From positions 41,578-105,577 of the forward strand of contig MU129080.1 in NCBI GenBank assembly GCA_014904985.1: a stretch of DNA of 64,000 bases, given 5' to 3'. This document shows positions 1 to 11,803 of the stretch, piece by piece. The notes beneath the pieces were generated by a model that was not told the origin of the DNA, made no database searches, and was given only the letters and a program-made list of their open reading frames with translations. The DNA comes from Hydnum rufescens UP504. Lineage: Eukaryota; Basidiomycota; Agaricomycetes; Cantharellales; Hydnaceae. Every line of letters starts with the position of its first letter. Within the stretch, counting starts at the first letter, position 1. The position numbers were made by a program, and so were the translations under genes.

Positions 1-153
1 GTGATTCTGTGACTCAGGCTATGATGTAATAGATGAGTAGATGAGGAAATGCTTGATTAGCTAAACTCCTAATCAAAGATACCTTGGGGGATGAAGTAGT
101 AGTCATGGTAAATAGATAAAGAGTACAGTACATAAGAACATTGTAACCAAGGC

Positions 154-1410
154 TTATGAAGTATGTTCATTCCCAGACTCCCATTTCTTATGAATCTCAT
201 GCACATCACACTTTCCCCACTTAAAAATTAGATCCACCTCACCTTCACCCATTCTGATCCCAAGTTTAATTAAATAAGAATCCTTATCATCACCACATTT
301 CCCTATGAGGTGATTGAGCTGTGTGAACCCCTTTGCAAGCAATAGGTCACCAAATCTAGTAAGATTTAATTTGTCAGGGCACCAGCAAGTGTTGCTTTCA
401 AGGTTTGAGAGCCATTCTGGGATACATGGGAAGATACTTGAGGGTGAAGGCTTCTGACCATCACTGCTGGCAAACTGAACATGCTGGTTGTGGCCCTTTT
501 TTGGAACAGCATAACTCTTGTCAATAATCATCTTCATAAATGGATCCTGGACCAGGGGGTACCATGGAGATGTAGGAGGATTTGGTGTAACTGGGGGAAG
601 TGGAGGCATGTGCACATTAAATGTCATTGGAGGAGGGACTGGAGTTTGAAGGGGGATGGGCAGAGGATCCACGGACAATTTTTTTTGCAATGAACCTCCA
701 CTTTGTCACCCAAGAGGTGGCAGCATGTTTTTCTGCTGTTCAGCAACCTCAGAAATAGACACAGGGGGCTCATCAAAAGTCAGAAGACCCATTTTCTATG
801 AGACAGTCAATATTTTGACATCTGGCCATATAGAAATCCTAGTTACATACCAAGCATTGTGCCCATTTCTTCATGTCATCATGTGAATAAAGCACATGCT
901 GACCAACTTGATCATTGCCAGCAAGAACACAGCATGGAAGTCCAGGATGCTGTTGACATTGCTTCCCAGGATGCATGTGAAGCTGTTCCACAATGACAGG
1001 AATCATAACACCCTTGAATCTTTCCAAACCTTTCCCTTTCAAATTGCTTGTCCTGTACAGAAATATTACTCAGCTCTCCCTTTCAGCTTGGATATGAGTG
1101 AGGCTGGCCCATATACCTTGTTCAGTACTTCCAATAAAATCTCTCTAGCATTAGTTCTGCTATTTTGCTTTCGTTGTTTGAAGTTCTTGCACATAAGACT
1201 GATCATCCACTCATAGTCTTCTTCATCATCAAGGGCATCATATGTCTCTGCCATTGTAGCACTCATGAATTTCCAGCCTAATTCGAGCCTCCACCTTCCT
1301 GTTTCTTTCAACCTGCTGAGCTCAACAGAATTCTTCCAAAAATCATTGAAGGTGAGACTGGACTTCCATTTACAAGTGATGTTCTTTTTTGCCACAACCA
1401 TTTTGTACAT
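154..1410 (-). pseudogene. Degenerate hypothetical protein, low-CpG
   Basis: Three minus-strand open stretches (1066-1410, 839-1042, 154-690) probably belong to one decayed gene or repeat-borne ORF, because they share strand and spacing and read like protein. The first part is charged and contains the words DALDDEEDYEW and KVYGP. The last part is proline-rich and then has CWCPDKLN and GFTQLNHLIGKCGDDKDSYL. I do not recognise the family. CG dinucleotides are almost absent, as in the transposon debris further on, which suggests an old repeated sequence rather than an active single-copy gene. No conserved catalytic motif is visible. The window edge truncates whatever lies downstream. Confidence 0.4.
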
Positions 1411-2755
1411 GATATCAAATACTGGATCATCCTCAGGCTCTGGTTCAGACTCAGCAGTGGTTGGCTTTGGTTTATCTCCCTGGTCTATGAATTGATATTG
1501 ATCTCAGCAGTGTTCATGTATCTAATTCTGGAACCCTGACTTATCACTTTTGAATGTCCAATTTTTCAGGCATTCTGCATTATAGGCCACACACTTTTGG
1601 GTCTCTTTATCCTTGGTGCTTATTTGAATAGAGTATGAGTTCATTTAATATTCTATATGAATTCAATGGTATTTATGGGCATTCTCACCATCATCTTTAT
1701 CCTCTGGGGCTATGATGTTTCCATATGAGCCTATATCACTGCCATCATCTGCATATTGTCATAATCAGATTGGTTCTCACAATTCCATGGCAGATGACTA
1801 ACCAGCAGGTCTTTTTCCACCACTACCGCTTGTTGGTGTTAGGTCTAATTCATTGTTTGGCTCAAAATATTTGTTTCCCACAGGGCTGGGTGAATCATGC
1901 ATATCATCAAATTGTACTGTAGGATCCATGGAGGGGCCTTTGGGCCCTAACTTTCAATAGTCCAAGGGGTGGGAGAAGGAGTCAATGTGAGAATCCTCCA
2001 TGGCATGGGAACCAGTAGACTGGGGGGTGTCCATGGCTTCCTGATTTTCTGGTAGGTTCCCTCCAGGGATCACCATTGAATTGTCTGCCATGCTATAGCA
2101 GGGCTTTGGTCAGGGTCTGGGAGCAGAGACATTTCCATCAGGAAGCTCAGAGGAAGAAGCAGGAGACATATCACAGGGAGTGAAGATGGCCTGAAAGTGG
2201 GACCATTTCTCCTTTTTAGTTAGTTTGTTGAGCACTTTCTGGGACATGAATTACAGATGGGACTTTGCTTCCAGTAGTACTGGCAAGGGCCCAAAGGACA
2301 GGCAAATGGTGTTCTGTGGACACACGGAATGTACTCCAGGGGGCTCAAAGTGGTTGTGGAAACAGATCAAAAGCACAACAGAGATGTTTGGCAGTTTCTG
2401 TGGGAGCCACACTGAAATATCCATATAGGTGCACAAGCCTTGAATTGGTGAACACCAAAAATGGCCTGTTTCGCTTAGCAAAAAAAACAGGTCTGGGGTA
2501 TTTTTTTTCTCTCCAAGCCTGTAGCTTTTTTGAATGATTTGGCCCAGCCATTCTCTCAGAAATCACGAATTACTGTACTAAAATCCAGAATCTCCATTTT
2601 GAAGCTAAATCAAAAATCAAAAAACAGGTCCTGGGGATTTTTATTACGAACTCAGCACAGCAAACCGCTTCTTTGTATCTAGTGTTGTTGAGAAGAAAAC
2701 ACAAAATTACTTTTTCAGCAGTTTTGATATCCCAGGGATTGGCAAATTGTGCCGC
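1411..2755. other. Low-CpG stretch, possible upstream part of the same decayed gene
   Basis: Minus-strand open fragments at 2345-2566 and 2251-2481 overlap in different frames. The first begins MISERMAGPNHSKK and reads like coding sequence broken by a frameshift. The rest of the stretch has no reading frame or RNA gene that I can support. Confidence 0.25.
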
Positions 2756-2772
2756 TGATGATGATGATGATG
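2756..2772. repeat. (GAT)n run, likely LINE 3' tail
   Basis: Five tandem GAT triplets on the plus strand, which is (ATC)n in the LINE's sense direction. It lies beyond the stop codon and about 330 bp of 3' UTR. Short microsatellite tails replace poly(A) in many non-LTR elements, so this is the best candidate for the 3' terminus. Confidence 0.45.
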
Positions 2773-3082
2773 TAATCAAATTAGAGTGCATATCCGTGCC
2801 AAGGAGACATATGCCGCACTGTAGGTCTACTGTGAGTTGGTATCTAAATTGGGGGAAAGCAGAGGAATTGGAGAGTGAGAGAACTAAGAGGACAGAAGTA
2901 GGGGGGGTGTTCAGCGCGGGAAGGATGAAGGCGGCTGTGGGGGAGAAAAGGGTGGGGTAGCATATGGAGCAGTATAAGAGAAAATAGGAAAGGCATAGAC
3001 CAATAACTAGTTGTAGTAAAAGGGAAGAAAGAGCATATATGGGTATAGAAGAGAAAGGAAGAGTGGAGAGCATAAAGAGAAG

Positions 3083-6000
3083 CTATGGATTGATGGTGTG
3101 GAGAGGGAAGATGCGTGTGTCACGGATGTAGCGAAGAGTGAGTGGTACAACCCGTGGGTCTGAGAGGAGGGTGGACATGTTGGTAGTGGAGAGGTGGTGA
3201 TCGATGCAGAGGATATCATGCCTTAGCCAAGTATGTTTGCATGCGAAGCGTGCACAAAACACTAGAAAGTGCTCAGGGGTTTCTCGAGCCTCACATCGGG
3301 GGCACAGTGGGGAGTCCACATGACCGAAGCATTCCAGATAGTCTCATAGTGCCACATGCCTGGTGCGTAGTTGAGCGATAATACTGCAACCTCCCTGTGG
3401 AAGGGAAGCTAGCATGCGGAATGTGGCCTTGCTTGAGAGAGTTCCTCGAATGTGTTGATGGCGTGCTCCTGCCCATTGAGGGGGAGTGGGAGGGGGGGGA
3501 TGGATTTGGTGGCACATTCCCGAGCTGCAGCGAGTGAGGCTGGGAGGGGGGAAAAGAGGATAGGGGAGTGAAACACTGTTGCCAACTTAGCCAGTTCATC
3601 AGCTTTTTCATTCCCTGGGATGCCTTCGTGCCCCGGGATCCAGATACGGTGGATTGGGGTCTGGGGGTGGCCACGTTTGAACGTTTCACAGAGTGCATGT
3701 ATCTCGAGAATGAGGGATTGGCCTGCTTGGTTGCAAGTCCACCTGGTACAGGCTGTTATAGCTGCTTGGTTGTCGAGGAATATGGATACTGAGGTGGTGG
3801 AGGCTGGGAGAGATGTCGCGAGGGTGAGGGCTAGCTGTATGCCTATGAGTTCTGCCTTGAAGACCATATGGGTTGAGGCTGCACCTAGGTGATGGGTTGT
3901 GGATTGTTTCTGTTGGGGTCCACTGCTGAAGCACCTATTCCCTTTTCTGTCTTTGAGCCATCACTGTAGATTAAGGCCTGGGTGTAGGAGAAGGGGATGT
4001 TAGTGTGGTTAGCTATTGCCTCATCCTTCGATGGGCTATGTGGCCCTCCAGCTGGGGTTTCCACCAAGGTGGTTGGGGGAGAGGGAGAATGGTCTCTAGT
4101 GTTGAGGGGGTTGGGGTTGAGGTTGGGGAGTGGAATATGCACTGGAGTGCCGATCGTGGGTTTTGACGTTGCACGTATGGGCTCGGCGCGCCAGGGGGCC
4201 AACTGGATTTGAGTTGGGTGTTGCCAACATGCGTAGTGCTGAGAGGGTAACCTTGCGGTCCAGGCAGGTGCGAGTTGGAATGAGGTCAGAGTCAAATTCG
4301 AGTGCGGGTCCTGGTGAGGTTCGGAATACCCCTAGCATTATGCGCTGGGCCAAGCATTGGACTGAGTCGAGCATGTGGACTGCCAGGGTGTTGGTGGCAA
4401 ATGGGTGCCAGGCTACTGCACCATAATCAGTGTGACTGAAAATGCATGTAATGACCAGGCACCTGAATTGGATTAGTGGGATCCCCCATGTCGTGCATGC
4501 AGGGGAACCTAGAGCCATGAGGGCCGCGCAGCCTCTAGAGGCTGCCTTTTCCCCTTGAAGCTTCCAGCGAAGTTCTGAATCAAAGATTATACCTAGGTAC
4601 ATTACATTGGATGAGGGTGGAATCTGTGAGTTGCCGAATGAGATGGGAGTATCGTCGATAAGGTGGTGGTTGTGCGTGAAGATGATGAACTGGGTTTTTA
4701 CCACATCGAGGGTTGAGGCGTGGTGAGTGCCCCATCGTAGGGAGAGGATGGCTGCCTCCTCTAGGGTCCAGCGGGCCTCTCGTGCTGTGGAGCCTGAGGC
4801 TAGGAAAATGATATCGTCTGCCCAGCCTTGGGCACTTAGGGAAATTACAATATTGGGAATGTCCAGGAGGTCAGCATTATAGAACAGATAGAGGATACCT
4901 GAAAGTGGGGACCCTTGTGGAATTCCAACATTGCAGGCCAAGGACTCTGATGTGTAGTATCCACATACTATGGTAGAGGTGCACTCCGACATGAAAGATG
5001 AGATGAGATTAGTGATCTCTAAGGGGATCTTACGCTTTCGCATGTTGTGGATCAGGCGTGGTTTTGAGACTGTTGGGAATGCATTCTTGACATCAATGAG
5101 GAGAGCTCCTACGACTTTCTTGCAGCGCCATTCATGTTTTATGTATTCTTCAATCGCGACTACTCCGTCTTCTGTTGAATGCCCTGGGCGGCAGCCTAAG
5201 TGGGTATTGGGTAGGAGCTGGAATTTGTCGGCCAAGTAGGTGATGCGCTGGGCTATAATGCCTTCGAAAAGCTTTCCCATAGTGCAAAGGAGGGCGATGG
5301 GGCGGTATGCATTTGGTTTGGAGTAGTCAGGTTTGCCCGGTTTTCACAGGATTAGGGTTGTTGCCTTACACCAAGGGGATGGGTAGTAGCCAATGCAAAT
5401 ACATGCCTTGAAGATATCATAGAGGGGCTGGCGGATCGTGTCCCAGGTACATCTTAGGACTCGTACTGGGATTCCATCAATCCCCAGGGCTTTGTCTGGG
5501 GCCATGCACTTCATTTGCTTGTCAAGTTTGGTGATTAGGAGTGGGTGGAACTGGTGGGAGGCAGGGTATGCATGGCCTGGGTGGATATCTGAGAGGTCTG
5601 GCTCCTGGGGAGGTGAGAAGAAAGTATCGCGGAAGAGATTTGCTTGGTCAGTAGGAGCTGAGGCAAGGGAGCCATTTGGGCATGCCAGTGGGGGTATGAA
5701 GCAGGGGGCTTGTTCCTTCGTGGCATAGCGGGATGCTGTAAATAAAGTGGAGTCATCTAGGGAGGCTAAGAAGTCACGCCAGTGTTGGCGTTTGTGGCAC
5801 CGGACTTCCTGCTGGAAGGTCCTCTGGGCCGCCTTCCAGGCATTGCGTGCTTCATCTGTTTGGAGGTGTTGAGCCTGGTGGCGGGTATGACTGGTTTGTT
5901 TCTGGAGTGCTGTCAGCTCCGTGGACCACCAGCGCTTTGAGTAGGGGGAGGGTGCAGCAACTGGTACGTGAGTTTCGATTCCCCTTTTGACAGTGTCAGT

Positions 6001-6982
6001 GAGCTTGGTGATTGCAAGGTTGATGGAGGTACAGTCAGGGCGGGGTGCAACCCATGTGGTGAGATTCTTGCCTAGGAGGGTCGAAAGCTTAGCCCAATTG
6101 GCTTTCTTCCAGAGACAATGTTGGGTGGTGGGCAGAGGGAGGGTATGGAGGGAAAGGCAGTGGATTAGAGGGTAGTGGTCAGATCCATGGTTGAAGTCGG
6201 GGTCATGAGAGGTGGTACTGTACATGAGATATAGGAATCTCTTGCTGATGGGGAAGCAAATATGAGATCAATTACCATAGTATGGTCTTGGGCACTATGG
6301 AAGGTGATGATGCCTGGTTGGGATTGAAGGCGCGCCCCAAGGTGTGACATCATCAGGATTAGGTCATCTGCTTCTGGGTCCCCGATTCCAACCCTTCCTG
6401 GGGCATCCCAAAGTGGGGAGTGCAGGTTGAAATCGCCCAGTACTACGAAGGGGGAATCTGGTGGGAGGAAGAGGGGGTCAGCCAGCAGGTCATAGAGGGG
6501 GCGCAGAGAGGAGAAGGTGCCTGGGGGATTGTAGACATTAATAAAGGTGAAGGGTAAAGGGGTTGAGGGAAAGCAAAGGAAACTGATGAAATATTAATAG
6601 AATTGGTGCAAGGGATATGGTAAAGAGAAGAGGGGATGCGTGAATTGACATAAATGACAGAGCGGGGGGAAGCTAGGGGGTCCAGGACTGGGGCTGTTGG
6701 GAGGATTAGGCGCCATTTGGGATGCTGTAGGATGTGGCGGACACCATTGAGGGAGTATGTATAGGGTTCCTGTATGAACAAAATGTCGAATTGAGCTGTA
6801 TGGGGGCTATTAAGTAAGGAGTGGTGTACAGCGGAGGCATGGTGGGCATTGTATTGAAAGGCAGAGAATTCAGGAAGTGTGATAGGAGGGTCATCAGGAA
6901 GGGGGGGGCTGCTGTGAGGTGGGGACTGTGTGGTTTCACTATTCATGAATTGGGTATAGGAGGGCATCACCGTTGGAGTCAT
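3083..6982 (-). pseudogene. LINE ORF2: endonuclease, reverse transcriptase, RNase H
   Basis: Reads from 6982 downward. Endonuclease domain: FQYNAHHASAV, FIQEPYT, VVLGDFNLHSPLWD (about 6400-6440) and GSDHYP, the catalytic-histidine motif (about 6190). Reverse transcriptase (4096-5280): LLIDVKNAFPTV, GIPQGSPLSG and GWADDIIF (A-D-D catalytic core). RNase H: IYSDGSKTEKGIGAS near 3960, KAELIGI, DNQAA and HEGIPGNEKADELA near 3640. C-terminus: CPRCEARETPEHFLVFC near 3300. Frame changes lie near 6580, 6210, 4200, 3880 and 3410. In-frame TGA at 5344-5346 falls just before KPGKPDYSKPNAYRP, where the family usually has a coding residue, and another lies near 3345. The start overlaps the ORF1 end by 44 nt, as in coupled LINE translation. 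Confidence 0.9.
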
Positions 6983-8247
6983 TGAGCCGTGCTAGGGCTT
7001 GGATATGTACCGGGCATTCCTTGCTGGATGCCCGGTGGTTACCTTTGCACAATATGCATGCAAGAGCTACATGGTTGCATTCCCGGTGGTCACAACAGGT
7101 GGGGGTAGCTGTACAGTGGCATTCTGTGGTCAAGTGGGAGCCGGCACAGCGGCCGCAGGCTTTCTGCGCTGAACACCGAGCTGCGGTATGTCCAAAGCAC
7201 TGGCAGTTGTGACATTGGAGGATAGAGTGGTGCGACTTCTCCGTGGCTAAGAGAGTTCCATTGTAGGAGATGGAGTTAATAATCGCTTTATTGGCTTTGC
7301 AGGGATTGTGCAGATGGAGGATGAGGGATGAGTATTTCTTGGTGGTGTCCAAGTTGGGGCGGGCCCACATGGCTCGTGCCAAAAAGTCTAGTATACCTGG
7401 ATTACTTTGTCGAAGGTCCTCGAGGTCATCTTTAGAAGAGGGGTCAAAAGAAGTGGGGATATGGTGTGCAATGATAGCATATATTGGGTGGCGGAGAGTG
7501 AGCTCCTTGCTAAGAAGTGGTACCCAGCTGGTGTTAAAGTGGAGGTGGTCAGCATCTGAAACCGAGTTCATAGTGATAATTATGTCTTTGGAGGCATGGC
7601 GAGAGACTGTGCGGACTTTTAGGGGTTTACCATCTGCATCGACGATGGCTGCAGTTTCAATGGCAGTGTCTGTCAACCATTTGAGCTCTGGGAAGAGAGT
7701 GGTGGGTATACTGGATTGGCTGGGTGCGACTGGATCAGAGTGAGATCCAGTTCAGGGTTGCGGCTTTTGGATGTGGGTAATGGAGGGGCTGTCTTTTGAC
7801 AGCCAGTAGGAGCAGAGGTTTTGCCTGAGGAGAGAGCCTGGCTGTAGGACAGAGGCAGTGGGGGAGGTGTGTTAGAAGAGATAGCAGACATGTCTGCTTC
7901 TAGTTTGTCAAAATGGGTGTGGATATCTTCTGAGAGGGTGGCAAGTTGGGTAGCAATCCGATTACCTGCTTCAACGTTGCGACCAATCTGGTGAGCCAGT
8001 TCTAGAATACCCTTGAAGTCCTCTGCCAGTATAGAGAAGGACTTGGGTTCCTTTCCTGGGGTGCATTGTGACGTCGTTCTTTTGGCCGAAATCTGTTCAA
8101 GAATATCAACAAGTTTGGATGCACAGGCACCTTGGTCCTTATAGTTGGGGAGAATAGAGTGGAGTCTAGCTCTCCCCAGGGTCTGGGGGACATAGGTGGA
8201 TGAGAAACATCAGCGGGTGCGTGTAGGGAACTATCACGCTGGGACAT
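6939..8247 (-). pseudogene. LINE ORF1: gag-like zinc-knuckle protein
   Basis: Three frame-shifted pieces. 8002-8247 (MSQRDSSLHAPADV) runs by a frame change into a helical stretch reading FSILAEDFKGILELAHQ. 7673-7891 (MSAISSNTPPPLPLSYSQA) is proline-rich. 6939-7676 holds the nucleic-acid-binding end, with consecutive cysteine/histidine knuckles: CHNCQCFGHTAARC, CGRCAGSHLTTEC and CILCKGNHRASSKEC. This is the usual architecture of ORF1 in Tad/Jockey-type elements, which binds element RNA in the retrotransposition particle. At least two frameshifts separate the pieces, so no full product can be made. Confidence 0.82.
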
Positions 8248-8300
8248 ATTTTAGCGGATGATACATATAGCTGCGTGGAGGCTAGGTGATTATGAAAGGG

Positions 8301-9160
8301 CAGCTTTTTTTTTTTGGTTAAGAGGTAGAGGGTGTAGGAGAGAAGAGTTTTCTTGAGGTTCCACAATAAGCGGCGTGTCCGAGTGGGGTGGGTAGGTGGA
8401 CGACTATAACGGTTTTATCTGGAATAGTTCACTGCGTTGAGCCAGTACCGTTTGCCAAGCTAAGCACTTTATTTAGGTGTAGCTATGCGAGAGTGAGGGC
8501 CGTGCAAGGACTGCCGGCTGAACACACTCAAGTTGCGGAAGCTTTTGAGAGTAGCAGAGATCCAAATTGCGCCGCACCAACTAAAGTGCAAACAGCTGTA
8601 ATGTAACCACTACAACCTTCATGCAAACTATATTGAAAATAACCATTATAGCTATTATAGCCATTATAGCATGTATGGGCCGTTACTTTGTTCACTTCCA
8701 GATTATAGCGAGAAAAAAAATTATGCTGATATATCGTCTCATATCAACCTATATCTTAAATTTGGTTTTTCGGACAGTTAGCCGATAAGCGATCTTCTGG
8801 CTACAGCCAACTCTATCGATTCATCATAAATACATGTATTCAGCCGTACGTTAGTCGACCGAAGTTGCCAGTACCTGTGTCTAAGAGCGTCAACTTGTCT
8901 TAACTTTATTACAAGCGAAACATGGCCGCCAGTGCGCTGTTACAGATTCGGGATACGCCAAATGTGGCTTAGGTCTTTAAGCCTGAATCCCCTCTCACAA
9001 GACTGGCAAGTGCTACGAGCCAGGACTGGGATAGTGGTTGAACTGGAGGACCTTGGTATCAAGAGACAACGTGAGTTCAGAGTGGTTGAGGGCCAATTTA
9101 ACGCAAACCACAGGTTCGCGCTTCAGCTCAAATAGCTTCGCTCCACCAACTTGGAGGAGA
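8301..9160. other. Intergenic, nothing supported
   Basis: Unique-looking sequence with normal CpG content. It has a T-run at 8308-8318 and a short AT-rich ATTATAGC repeat at about 8642-8670. No gene, RNA or mobile-element boundary can be supported. Confidence 0.4.
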
Positions 9161-9161
9161 G

Positions 9162-9516
9162 TTAGCGAGGGCCGTTCTTGAGTTGATACATGCACTCTAG
9201 GACAAAACGACTACCCAGTGGACCAGAGACCCTAATGACAGGACCAGACGCACGTTTGACGAGTGGGGGTGGTAAGGGAACTTGCCTGAGATCAAGGGAA
9301 GGTGTTGGAGGGACAGAAGCTGAGGAGACGAGAAGACCTAATCGTTTGTTTTTCTTGCCCAGTTTCATTCCAGTGCCTTCGAACGCCGGCAATTTCGTAC
9401 GAACAGGAGGTGTGTAGGGTATTCTGGGGATCTCCGGCGCTGGTGCGTCATAGCGTGGCAAAGCCGCATGTCCACTGATACCTCCACCAAGGCCGCCGAC
9501 GCTGCTGTGTGGTTCT
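9162..9516 (-). CDS. Hypothetical protein, C-terminal exon
   Basis: An open minus-strand frame of 117 codons ends in a stop at 9162. It opens after an in-frame TGA just above 9516, and a CACAG acceptor-like site lies close by, so it could be the last exon of a spliced gene. Composition is protein-like: a glycine-rich start (VGGLGGGISGHAALPRYD), PAPEIPRIPYTPP, a basic patch GMKLGKKNKRLGLL, then proline-rich PPTPSLDLRQVPLPPP. I do not recognise a family. CpG is retained, as in host genes. Upstream exons were not found, and the opposite strand also has open frames, so the strand is not certain. Confidence 0.35.
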
Positions 9517-9661
9517 CATAACGCGAAGGACGGTCCTTATGGTCCTCGCGACTCCCCTCAGGGCAGTGACGTTTGGATGTCAATCCTCTAGATCTCGTCG
9601 TTAAATCTCTTACACAGCACCAAATGCACGGGCTCAATCGTACCGCAGGAACTAGCATCTG

Positions 9662-9901
9662 GTGAGATGGAGAATTCGACACTCTAGCGCCGACCTCCAC
9701 GCGGTTGCGTACAGTCGTCGCATTCTTCAGTTTTTCAACGACCCACACATTTTGCAGTCTAAATTTTCGACTCAGACCGACCTCGAAGTGGAGCGAAAAC
9801 GAGAAGAAGAAAGACTCGAGACCTTGGAACAAGAGCATATTTTATATCTAGCATCGAGTACCGCGTCAGGATATAGACCTAGTAGGCGGTTGCTTCCGTG
9901 A
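9662..9901 (+). other. Possible 3' exon or QCR6 5' leader
   Basis: An open plus-strand frame ends 18 nt before the QCR6 start. Its second half is charged and helix-like (TDLEVERKREEERLETLEQE). It may be the last exon of an upstream gene or a chance frame in the QCR6 leader. I see no family signature. Confidence 0.25.
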
Positions 9902-9919
9902 AGCTCTCACTTTCAAATA

Positions 9920-10529
9920 ATGGCATCCTCCGTCGCTGCCTTCTTTTCATCAGTTTTTCTCCCCGAACCGCTACACAATGACGCAGCCGGTCCAGAGCCT
10001 GACTCCAAGCCCGACGCTGTAGATGAAGCAGACGCTTCCGAAGTCGGCGAAGTTGAACCCGAGGAAGAAGAGGCCGAACCACAGGATGTAGGTCTACAGA
10101 CCTCAGATCCTCGGCGTAGTCTTACCAGATGGTGCAATGAACATAGCCTGCTCCCGGGATCCGGGAAGAATGTGCTGCAACGGCTGCTTGCGCTCCATTC
10201 AATCATCATTTCGTCCACTGTACTGAGAAGGTGACTGAGGGAAAAGGCTATCCTCACGAGGACTGCGTAGAAGAATTATGTATGTCAAACCAATTCTTGA
10301 AGTAGCCGACTGGAGAAACTGAAGTTTTATATGAGCAGTCCAGTAGGCAGCCCATGCGATGTTGTTGTGATGGTCTACTGATGTGCTGATTTCGAAGCGT
10401 CATGCATTGTGTAGATGTAAGTGTCATCTTCATCAAGTTCTCCGCTGCCCCGTGCATTTCGTCTGATGATCTCACTTGACATTGTTCTAGAATTGCCTTG
10501 CATCCCGACTCTTCAGCAAGTTGAGCTGA
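9920..10529 (+). CDS. QCR6: Cytochrome bc1 complex hinge protein, subunit 6 (QCR6)
   Basis: Acidic hinge subunit of mitochondrial ubiquinol-cytochrome c reductase (complex III), on the intermembrane-space side where it aids cytochrome c1/cytochrome c interaction. Proposed exons: 9920-10087, 10147-10283, 10398-10416, 10491-10529, giving 120 aa. It starts MASSVAAFFSSVF, continues with an acidic run (GEVEPEEEEAEPQD), then the family core: GIREECAATAACAPFNHHF, HCTEKVTEGKGYPHEDC, EEL, MHCVDNC and the C-terminus RLFSKLS. The paired cysteines of the hinge fold (REEC, AAC, VHC, EDC, MHC, DNC) are all present. Introns 1 and 3 are GTAGGT...TAG and GTAAGT...TAG. For intron 2 only the donor GTCAAA at 10284 keeps frame and family spacing (EEL-xxx-MHCVD); the better-looking GTATGT 4 nt upstream does not. 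Convergent with the next gene, 166 bp apart. Confidence 0.9.
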
Positions 10530-10695
10530 TTAGGACGGAAAGCAACAGTCTCTCGTGGAGACAGAAAAAATTTCACAAAACATTGACATGTAGAAGGATG
10601 CGAGGATTGCAAGAATCTACTGGGGAGAAGTTTTTTTTGAAGTCCACGAATTACATATGTCGAACGTCCCCCAAATAAACGAAACATGCCTAGCA

Positions 10696-11472
10696 TTAGG
10701 CCCGCGGCACAAGAGAAATGAACAGCACGGCTGTAACTGTGCTGGCAATCCACCCGTGGCGGGGACATGTGCTCCAAAGTGAGGATGCTCCAGAGACAGC
10801 AAATGTCTGGGCAAAGGGCCGAGTGGGATTTGGTGACCCACTTACTGTCACGGTTGCTATCGGCCCGTCTTTGGGATTGACGGCCCCAGTGGGTGAAGCA
10901 GTTCCATTCGAGAGGATCTGAAAGCGGGGAGATATAGAATACACCGAACTATCCGCGGAATTGAGGAATACTAAGTAGTAGTCACTCCTAATCAAGAAGT
11001 ATCAGAAGATATAGCTCCTGAAAACGCTCAACTCACCCTGGCGGGGTATCTTCCAGATATATGTTGAGGGCGAACCAGCTGGTTGGCACTAAATATGGGG
11101 GTCAATGAGAGTCTTGGTGACACAGATTCTGGTGTTGCTATACCAGTCATGGCGATGGGGAGGATCCCATCTGTGCTAAGTCTAATGAGATGCATATCCT
11201 ATGGAACGAGATCAGATTGGCGAGTAAAGCCCCAAAGCATGATGCGCACAAAACTGGTGATCCCTTCATTCGCGCTCACCCATCGAACGACATTCAGGCC
11301 AGTGCTAGTCCATGTGGAGTTTGCAACGGGTGATTGCACCTGGAAGTATGCTAGAAGGACGAAGCATTATGAAAATCCTTGAAAAAGAGTGGAAGTTTGA
11401 GCTACATGGTGTGCCTGCCAGACATGGGGCTAATAAAGTAGTAAGAAAGAGGAGGTGCTTCCACAATCTCAT
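10696..11472 (-). CDS. Kre9/Knh1-like GPI-anchored cell-wall protein
   Basis: Small secreted surface protein with the N-terminal domain of yeast Kre9/Knh1 wall-synthesis proteins, a family expanded in Agaricomycetes as Ser/Thr-rich GPI-anchored proteins. Proposed exons, in transcription order: 11472-11406, 11350-11250, 11198-11144, 11088-11037, 10987-10696, giving 188 aa. Four introns of 49-55 nt, all GT-AG, keep one frame throughout. Residues 1-20 form a signal peptide (MRLWKHLLFLTTLLAPCLAG). The domain then reads FQVQSPVANSTW, LNVVRW, FDMHLIRLSTDGILPIA, ALNIYLEDTPPGSDYYLVF, LNSADSSVYSISPRFQI. A Ser/Thr/Pro/Gly linker follows. The last residues (WIASTVTAVLFISLV) are a hydrophobic tail expected of a GPI-attachment signal. 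Without splicing the locus shows stops and looks like a pseudogene; spliced, it is intact. Exact function in the wall cannot be read from sequence. Confidence 0.85.
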
Positions 11473-11803
11473 GTTGCACCCAGACGTTCTGGAGGTTGCC
11501 TGACTTTGCTTCCGATTCAGCCAACTGGTCTATTACATAGGGTGATTTAGTCTTTGCAGACCTAGTGCGGGGGAAAGACCTCAAGAATGTCTGGCGACTA
11601 CCTGAAGCTGAGTCAAGTCGCCTCAAGTCACTCATGGCAACACTTTAGGGATCTCACTTTGCTAACAGTCGCTTTTCACCGAGCGGCACATTACATATTG
11701 GGAATCAGGCTGCCTATTGCTAATGAGCTCTGGCCCAAAAACGCCAGAGGTCTGGCCACGAGATTAGGTTATTTGGAGAGCAATTAATAAGGTCAGTGGT
11801 ATC

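Larger units (their letters stand above)
2756..8300 (-). mobile_element. Tad1-like non-LTR retrotransposon (LINE), inactive
   Basis: A minus-strand LINE with the order 5' leader, ORF1 (gag-like, zinc knuckles), ORF2 (AP endonuclease, reverse transcriptase, RNase H, C-terminal CCHC), 3' UTR. No LTRs are present. Domain order including RNase H matches the Tad1 type common in fungi. The element keeps many CG dinucleotides, unlike the repeats from 17 kb onward, so it is relatively young or escaped decay. It is nevertheless dead: ORF2 needs at least five frame changes and has in-frame TGA codons. The 3' end is put at the (GAT)n run at 2756-2772, a plausible microsatellite tail. The 5' end near 8300 is a guess and no target-site duplication was found. 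Confidence 0.88.

Noticed and set aside
8371..8460. Possible tRNA: TGTCCGAGTGG resembles a tRNA-Ser/Leu box A
   Set aside because: No matching box B (GGTTCGANTCC) or acceptor-stem pairing follows within tRNA distance.
10718..10921. Plus-strand open frame in the Knh1-like locus
   Set aside because: Shadow of the minus-strand GPI-protein exon, which has domain support and consistent splicing.
10988..11249. Apparent stop codons making the Knh1-like gene a pseudogene
   Set aside because: Stops fall in 49-55 nt GT-AG introns; the spliced frame is intact.
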